This document shows positions 58,781 to 64,000 of a stretch of DNA of 64,000 bases, in pieces. Origin of the DNA: Acetobacter peroxydans (GTDB lineage: Bacteria; Pseudomonadota; Alphaproteobacteria; Acetobacterales; Acetobacteraceae); the NCBI RefSeq assembly GCF_006539345.1, contig NZ_BJMV01000003.1, positions 162,652-226,651 on the forward strand, in the 5' to 3' direction. The notes under the pieces are model-generated. The model made no database searches, had not been told where the DNA came from, and worked only from the letters and a program-made list of their open reading frames with translations. Made by a program: the position numbers and the translations under genes. Each line of letters begins with the position of its first letter. The first letter of the stretch is position 1.

Positions 58781-60727
58781 ATGCGAGCGATAGGTCATAT
58801 TCCCCATCAGATCGCGGCCAGAGCCATTATGGCTGGCGCCGCCCTGTTGGCCAGCGCTACCGTCAGCATGACGAGAGCCCATGCCAAGCCCCCGGAAAAC
58901 GGGCACGAGCCATACAGCGATGAGCAGCTGGCTATGGTCGTGCCACGTCCGGCCTTTCCAGAAGGAGATGATCTTGCCCTACCCAAACCTCTTCCCCCCG
59001 AAGTAGCGGCGGAAGTCCGCGCTATTTTTCGCCTGCAACATCAGGGTTCCTTTGCCGAGGCAATCAACGCCACAACCCATCTGACGGATTCCACCCTGCT
59101 GGGTGAGTTGGAAGCCGACCGTTACCTCAACCCAGCTTACCACCCCAACGCGACCGAACTGCGCAACTGGCTCAAGCAGTACACCGGCTACGCGGATGCG
59201 CCCGCCGTCTGGGCCAGGCTGGCCGCCCTGCCTGACCGTGGCGGGCCTCTCCCCCCCGCGCCAGCCAATGAAAGGCTGGCTCCCCAGCATCTGGCGATGG
59301 CCTCTGCCCCCAGAACGCAGGAATTCTCCCGTAATCCCCTGCTGGACCGCACAGTGCACGAGCGCACCAATGCGGGTCTCAAAGGGGCAAGAAGTGCCCT
59401 GCGCCTTATCAGCATCACACCCGGCATAACCCCGGCCTATGCTTCGCAGCTTGAGGCGGAAACCGCACAAGCCCTGCTGACCGAAGGCCAGACTGATATT
59501 GCGCTGGACATCAGCCGGAATGCGTTTGAAGAAGCGCATGAGCATAACGCCTTGGCCGCCTTCATGGCGGGGCTCGCCCTTTGGCAGAAAGGCGAATGGG
59601 CAGAAGCTGCCCAGTTCTTCAAAAACGCCTCACGCGCTTCCCATGCCGAGCCAGACATGAAAGCGGCCGGTGCCTTCTGGGCTGCACGTGCCTACAGAAA
59701 GCTTGGCAACGCCCACAGCCGCCATCTGTGGCTACAACGGGCCGCCGCCTTCCCCCACACTTTCTATGGCCTTCTGGGAACTGGCATACTCCAGCACACC
59801 AGCATGACCGACGATCATGACAGCGTGGCCCACCCGGCGGAAAGCGGACATATTGCCGGGTTTGCTCCCATGGAAGCAGCCAATACCGGCGCTGTGTCCA
59901 ACCCGGTTCTGACCGAAATCGACATCGAAGCCGTGGGCGCCACAGATGCCGGGCGACGTGTTTTCGCCCTGCTGCAGGTCGGTGAAAACGCTCAGGCTGA
60001 AAACGTGATACGCCGTGTCTGGCCGGACCTGCATGATGTCACGCTGGCTCGGGCTTTCCAGCTTGTAGCCAACAGCGCCGGTCTGCACGACCTCTCGGCC
60101 GAAATGGCGGAGGCCCTGCGCGCAGGGAACACCCGCACCGCGGATGATGCCCCCCTGCCACAGTTCCACCCGCGCCATGGCTTTACCATGGACCCGGCTC
60201 TGGTTTACGCGCTGGCCCGTGTTGAATCCAATTTCGACCCACGGGCTGTCTCCGGAGCAGGCGCGCAGGGGCTGATGCAGATCCGCCCGACTACGGCGGA
60301 TTTCGTGACCAGCAGCTCTCCCTCAAGCAACACCCATTATTACGAGCGCACGTCCTCCGCACTGCACGACCCGGCCATCAATCTGGAAATCGGGCAGCGC
60401 TATGTGCATTATCTGGCGCAGCTTACCCACCAGACCAGCCATACGGACGCGGAAGGTGGCGACATGATCCGCCTTCTGGCCAGCTACAATGTCGGCCCGG
60501 CAGCACTCGCCCACTGGGAAAACACAGGGGCAGCGCCGGCTGATCCTCTGCTGTATATTGAGCTGCTTCCCAACACGGAAACACGCGACTACGTACACCG
60601 CACGCTGACCTATCTGTGGCGCTACGCGGGTAAGATGAAACTGCCCGCTCCGTCGCTGATAGCGCTGGCCAAGGGCGACTGGCCGAGCTTTGCACAAGAA
60701 CAGGCGCTAGCCCACACGGTGCATTGA
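58781..60727 (+). CDS. soluble lytic transglycosylase (Slt-like)
   Basis: Cleaves peptidoglycan glycan strands to 1,6-anhydro-MurNAc products. The 648-residue precursor has a signal peptide (AIMAGAALLASATVSMTRAHA), an all-helical U-shaped domain of about 400 residues with alpha-superhelix repeats, and a C-terminal GH23 domain. The catalytic Glu is in ALARVESNFDPRAVSG, followed by GAQGLMQIRPTTA, ASYNVGPAAL and YIELLPNTETRDYV. The products could feed the distant murQ operon, which is only an inference. It ends in a strong bidirectional terminator. Confidence 0.94.
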   Translation: MRAIGHIPHQIAARAIMAGAALLASATVSMTRAHAKPPENGHEPYSDEQLAMVVPRPAFPEGDDLALPKPLPPEVAAEVRAIFRLQHQGSFAEAINATTHLTDSTLLGELEADRYLNPAYHPNATELRNWLKQYTGYADAPAVWARLAALPDRGGPLPPAPANERLAPQHLAMASAPRTQEFSRNPLLDRTVHERTNAGLKGARSALRLISITPGITPAYASQLEAETAQALLTEGQTDIALDISRNAFEEAHEHNALAAFMAGLALWQKGEWAEAAQFFKNASRASHAEPDMKAAGAFWAARAYRKLGNAHSRHLWLQRAAAFPHTFYGLLGTGILQHTSMTDDHDSVAHPAESGHIAGFAPMEAANTGAVSNPVLTEIDIEAVGATDAGRRVFALLQVGENAQAENVIRRVWPDLHDVTLARAFQLVANSAGLHDLSAEMAEALRAGNTRTADDAPLPQFHPRHGFTMDPALVYALARVESNFDPRAVSGAGAQGLMQIRPTTADFVTSSSPSSNTHYYERTSSALHDPAINLEIGQRYVHYLAQLTHQTSHTDAEGGDMIRLLASYNVGPAALAHWENTGAAPADPLLYIELLPNTETRDYVHRTLTYLWRYAGKMKLPAPSLIALAKGDWPSFAQEQALAHTVH

Positions 60728-60746
60728 TCGCATAGACGACACCAGA

Positions 60747-60799
60747 AAGGCGGGCGGGCTGTAACGGGGACAAGCTCCCACTTACAGCCCGCCCGCCTT
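60747..60799. terminator. 18-bp perfect-stem bidirectional terminator
   Basis: Bases 60747-60764 pair perfectly with 60782-60799 (GC-rich 18-bp stem, 17-base loop) between convergent genes. T-rich sequence follows on the + strand (TTTTCAGACTTTTTTT); only a short T3 follows on the minus strand. Confidence 0.85.
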
Positions 60800-60819
60800 C
60801 TGCGTTTTCAGACTTTTTT

Positions 60820-62118
60820 TCAGTTCTCCGCCAGCGCCTGTCGGCTGGCCCGCACCCGCGATACGCGGCGGCCTTCCACTTCCAGCACCTCGAACAGCCA
60901 GCCTTCATAGGCCACCTTGTCACCAGCCGCAGGCACACGCCGCAGCAGGGCAAGAATGAGACCGCCCAGGGTGTGGTAGTTCCCCTCCTCTGGCAGAACA
61001 CGCAGGCCCAGCCGATCTTTCACCTCATCCGCTGATTCCGTACCGTCAAACGTCAGCACGGCATCCTGTGCGGGCAGAGTTGTGACATGCGCCATCTGCT
61101 GGGGTTCATGCCCTGTTTCCCCCACGATGGCATCGAACAGGTCTGACGCCGTCACAATCCCTTCAAACGAGCCGTATTCATCGAACACAAAGGCCATACC
61201 CAACGGAATACCCCGCATCCGCGCAAGCATATCCAGCGCGGAGATGCTGTCCGGCACCACCACCATGGGCCGCAGCCCCGCTTCAATGGAGGCGGGCATC
61301 CCATCAAGCATACGATCGAGCATATCTTTGGCCAGCACCACCCCGACGGGATTGTCCATCCCGCCCTCACACACGACAATACGGGCATAGGTTGTCTGCT
61401 TGAGTGCGCGCACAAGCGCTTCGCGCCCGGCATGGCGGTCTATCCAGTAAAGCTCCGTGCGCGGGGTCATAATCGCACGCACAGGTCTGTCCGCCAGACG
61501 GAGCATACGCTCAATCATCGTGCGCTCTTCATGCTCCAGAACGCCCAGACGCGCACCCTCGGCGATATAGGCCCTCAGTTCATCTTCCGTCAGCGTCCGG
61601 TTAACGGCATCCGCCGCCCCCACCAGACGCAGAACGAGATTGGATGACTGACGCAGCAGCCACACGACCGGACGTGTGACCGTCGCCAGAATTTCCAACG
61701 GCAGCGCCAGACGCGCCGCCACAATCTCGGGTTCACGCAGGGCAAGCTGCTTTGGCACCAGTTCCCCGAGCACCAGCATAAGCGCGGTAATGACCATAAC
61801 CACCAGCACCATAGAAAGCTGGGGGGCTACCGAACGCAGGGCAGGAATCTGTTCCAGAACAGGTGTCAGCCGGGCCTCGATCTTGATGCCGCCGAAGGTT
61901 CCTTCCAGGATCGAGACCAGCGTCATGCCAACCTGGACGGTAGGCAGGAATATCTGCGGGTCTTCTGCCAGCCGCAGCGCCCGGTCCGCACCATACACCC
62001 CGTTTTCGTACAGCTTGGCCAGACGTGGTTTCCGCACGGAAATAAGCGCGAGTTCGCCCATGGCAAAAATGGCGTTCAGCACAACCAGAAACAGAATGAC
62101 AAGAAGAGAAACAAGCAT
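60820..62118 (-). CDS. CorC/HlyC-type (CNNM-CBS) membrane protein
   Basis: A 432-residue protein with an N-terminal CNNM domain of about four helices (MLVSLLVILFLVVLNAIFAM, VLVVMVITALMLVLGELVPK), two CBS domains in the middle (IMTPRTELYWIDRHAGREAL and IVTASDLFDAIVGETGHEP) and a C-terminal CorC_HlyC domain (YHTLGGLILALLRRVPAAGD). Members are associated with magnesium/cobalt export, though some were first named haemolysins. The ATG at 62118 begins the first membrane helix; upstream in-frame sequence lacks conservation. Confidence 0.92.
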   Translation of the reverse strand: MLVSLLVILFLVVLNAIFAMGELALISVRKPRLAKLYENGVYGADRALRLAEDPQIFLPTVQVGMTLVSILEGTFGGIKIEARLTPVLEQIPALRSVAPQLSMVLVVMVITALMLVLGELVPKQLALREPEIVAARLALPLEILATVTRPVVWLLRQSSNLVLRLVGAADAVNRTLTEDELRAYIAEGARLGVLEHEERTMIERMLRLADRPVRAIMTPRTELYWIDRHAGREALVRALKQTTYARIVVCEGGMDNPVGVVLAKDMLDRMLDGMPASIEAGLRPMVVVPDSISALDMLARMRGIPLGMAFVFDEYGSFEGIVTASDLFDAIVGETGHEPQQMAHVTTLPAQDAVLTFDGTESADEVKDRLGLRVLPEEGNYHTLGGLILALLRRVPAAGDKVAYEGWLFEVLEVEGRRVSRVRASRQALAEN

Positions 62119-62325
62119 GAACGACAACCATACCCCGGTACAGAACCACCCCACGCGATCACGCGGAACCGCGCCACGATAGGAGATGATCCAACAGGAT
62201 ACCAGCCGCGAAGCCCAAAGCGCGCGACAGGCCAGCAAAATGGGGGCAAAAACCCATGCGAAAGCCGTATGCCTGCTTCGCACAAAAAGCGGACAAAAAT
62301 GGTATTCTTTTATCAACCCGACATG

Positions 62326-62353
62326 AAAAAAGGCGGCTCCAACCGGAGCCGCC
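62326..62353 (-). terminator. rho-independent terminator of hpnH
   Basis: On the minus strand, GGCGGCTCC pairs with GGAGCCGCC around a four-base loop, followed by T6 (62331-62326). It lies about 45 bases after the hpnH stop codon. Confidence 0.9.
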
Positions 62354-62395
62354 CCATTCAGTCCAAGCGATTCGCAGGCGCCAAGGCCTGCATTA

Positions 62396-63607
62396 TCAAT
62401 CAGCCGCGGTGGATTCCGCCGAGGTCTCGGCTTTCACTTCGGCGTCATTGGTGCCTTCGGTGCGGATGACCTTCACGCGCGGCGCCTTGGCGGGCTTACG
62501 CGCGGCAATAGCCTCCATCTGCTCTTCCACCTGCTTGGAAAAGACGTACTGGGCCGGACGCTGGTTAGCCAGCGAGATTTCCGGCGCCATCGGCTTTTCG
62601 GTTTCAGGCCCGAACAGCGCCACCTTGGCAATGTGCCAGGGCCTGCGCACCGCATCCATGACAGCGGTGGACTCATAACCGGAATGCACCATGCAGTCGG
62701 CGCATTTTTCGTAATTACCGGTGCCGTAGTCGTCCCACTTGGTGTCGTCCATCAGCTCCTGGAAGGTTTTGGCATAGCCTTCACCCAGCAGGTAGCAAGG
62801 ACGCTGCCAGCCAAACACATTGCGCAGCGGTTTGCCCCACGGCGTGCAGTGATACTGCTCGTTGCCCGCCAGGAAGTTCAGGAACAGCGGAGACTGCGTG
62901 AAACGCCACTTTTTGCCCTTGCCCAGACGGAACACATCACGGAAGAGCTGCTTCGTTTTCTGCCGGTTCAGGAAGTGCTCCTGATCGGGCGCGCGTTCAT
63001 AAGCATAGCCCGGTGCCGTCATAATGCCATCCACGCCCATGGCCATCACTTCATCAAAGAAGGCGGCCACGCGCTTGGGATCAGCCCCGTCAAACAGGGT
63101 GCAGTTGATGGAGATACGGAAACCGCGCGCCTTCGCCTTCTTGATGGCAGCTACGGCACGCTCATACACACCGTCCTGACAGACGGAGGCGTCGTGCATG
63201 GTCTTGTCGCCATCCAGATGCACATCCCACGAGAAGAAAGGCGACGGCTCGTATTCGTCCATCTTCTTCTCAAGCAGAAGTGCGTTGGTGCACAGATACA
63301 CATACTTTTTCCGGGCAATCAGGCCACGGATGATTTCCGGCATTTCCTTGTGCAGCAGCGGCTCGCCACCGGCCACGGCCACCACGGGCGCTCCGGCCTC
63401 GGCATCAGCGTCCAGACATTCCTGCACCGTCATGCGCTGGTTAAGGATGGCGGCCGGATAGTCGATCTTACCGCAACCGGCACAGGCCAGATTACAACGG
63501 AAAAGCGGCTCAAGCATGAGTACAAGCGGGTAACGCTTGCGCCCTGTAATATGCTGTTTGACAACGTAGCTGCCGACCCTGACGGCCTGCATTATCGGTA
63601 CAGCCAT
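62396..63607 (-). CDS. hpnH: adenosyl-hopene transferase, radical SAM (HpnH)
   Basis: Radical SAM enzyme that adds adenosyl to diploptene, the first step to C35 bacteriohopanetetrols. The 403 residues contain the cluster motif CNLACAGC, the SAM-binding GGEPLLHKEM, DVHLDGDKTMHDASVC and, near the C-terminus, cysteine ligands in NYEKCADCMVHSGYE, typical of HpnH. The end is a basic Lys/Ala/Glu tail of variable kind. Hopanoids are abundant in acetic acid bacteria. A good terminator follows. Confidence 0.95.
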   Translation of the reverse strand: MAVPIMQAVRVGSYVVKQHITGRKRYPLVLMLEPLFRCNLACAGCGKIDYPAAILNQRMTVQECLDADAEAGAPVVAVAGGEPLLHKEMPEIIRGLIARKKYVYLCTNALLLEKKMDEYEPSPFFSWDVHLDGDKTMHDASVCQDGVYERAVAAIKKAKARGFRISINCTLFDGADPKRVAAFFDEVMAMGVDGIMTAPGYAYERAPDQEHFLNRQKTKQLFRDVFRLGKGKKWRFTQSPLFLNFLAGNEQYHCTPWGKPLRNVFGWQRPCYLLGEGYAKTFQELMDDTKWDDYGTGNYEKCADCMVHSGYESTAVMDAVRRPWHIAKVALFGPETEKPMAPEISLANQRPAQYVFSKQVEEQMEAIAARKPAKAPRVKVIRTEGTNDAEVKAETSAESTAAD

Positions 63608-63980
63608 AAACCCCCGCTTCGGCGCCTTAACCGGACACCCTTATCGTAACTATGGAAAACTCGTTCAGTGTGACAAAGTAACGCGGCCCGCCGCTCCATG
63701 CCATCCGATGGAAACAGCAACGGGACGCGACAACCGCCTGCATTGAAGATACTCGCCTGCATATAGGTGGGGTGTTTTGTCAAGCTCAAGTGTTTTCCAC
63801 AAAGCGTTGCAAAAAAGACACATTCAGGGGCCAGATTTACTTCTATGCTTGCCTTTCTGGCGGAAACGCTAAACCAGAACCATAAATCCCGCATCAACAG
63901 ATACAGGCTGACGGGTGGCCACAACCCAGAACACGACGCAGGCCCGTCCCTGCCAACAACAAGAAGATGGAAACGATCAC
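63608..63980. other. intergenic region upstream of hpnH
   Basis: About 370 bases without a convincing gene; a + strand frame from 63767 to the edge has no ribosome binding site or recognisable features. TTGACA on the minus strand at about 63778-63783 may belong to the hpnH promoter, but I found no -10 at the right distance. Confidence 0.4.
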
Positions 63981-64000
63981 ATGGACAGTGCGCAGGATAA
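63981..64000 (+). CDS. possible start of next gene, cut by right edge
   Basis: An ATG at 63981 is preceded by GATGGAAACGATCAC, a plausible ribosome binding site region, and opens a frame that continues to the edge. Only six codons are visible, so nothing can be said of its product. Confidence 0.25.

Overview
The window is typical high-GC, gene-dense alphaproteobacterial chromosome, and the gene content points to an acetic acid bacterium (Acetobacteraceae). The pointers are an HpnH hopanoid gene, a cytochrome bc1 operon, alphaproteobacterial-type uracil-DNA glycosylase and Lrp proteins, and many periplasmic or outer-membrane transport functions. I cannot name the genus from sequence alone. I saw no rRNA, CRISPR array, prophage or intact insertion sequence.

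Layout. Positions 1-16.9 kb hold mostly housekeeping and small accessory genes: an M13 peptidase cut by the left edge, a TonB protein, an acyl-CoA thioesterase, a ferritin-like di-iron protein, a VOC protein, TrhO (tRNA uridine hydroxylation), several small envelope proteins, YggT, tRNA-Ala(CGC), a CsaA/DMT-exporter operon with a divergent Lrp regulator, a Bfd-like ferredoxin, GpsA, Dps, a TetR regulator and MsrB. Positions 17-22.7 kb form a tight four-gene operon for cell-wall amino sugars: sodium symporter, MurQ, a BadF-type sugar kinase and a secreted GH20 hexosaminidase. A soluble chemoreceptor-like protein with reversed domain order follows on the other strand. Positions 24-29.3 kb are a complete vitamin B12 import operon (receptor, binding protein, permease, ATPase) preceded by a cobalamin riboswitch.

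The most unusual region is 33.7-42.9 kb. On the minus strand lies a methylamine-dehydrogenase-type operon, mauB-mauE-mauD-mauA, followed by two monoheme cytochromes c, a beta-barrel porin and a second MauD-like protein. MauA retains both tryptophans that form tryptophan tryptophylquinone (TTQ) and the catalytic aspartates. No mauG, amicyanin (mauC) or mauF is present in the window. A perfect 9-bp inverted repeat with a 5-nt spacer sits just upstream of mauB. Transcribed away from it is a cytochrome bc1 operon in the order cytochrome b, cytochrome c1, Rieske. My inference is that this region encodes periplasmic primary-amine oxidation that delivers electrons to c-type cytochromes, with bc1 as a possible partner.

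Positions 42.9-44.3 kb are an AT-richer gap with small orphan genes. Positions 44.3-64 kb return to ordinary content: a histidine phosphatase, Prs, a MATE exporter, a YqaA-like protein, an SDR protein that has lost its catalytic residues, an M1 aminopeptidase, a CBS-GGDEF-EAL cyclic-di-GMP protein, a TPR protein with IspE, a uracil-DNA glycosylase, a lytic transglycosylase, a CorC/HlyC membrane protein and HpnH. Several genes overlap by ATGA or TGATG junctions, indicating translational coupling. Two genes appear to use TTG starts on the evidence of their ribosome binding sites.
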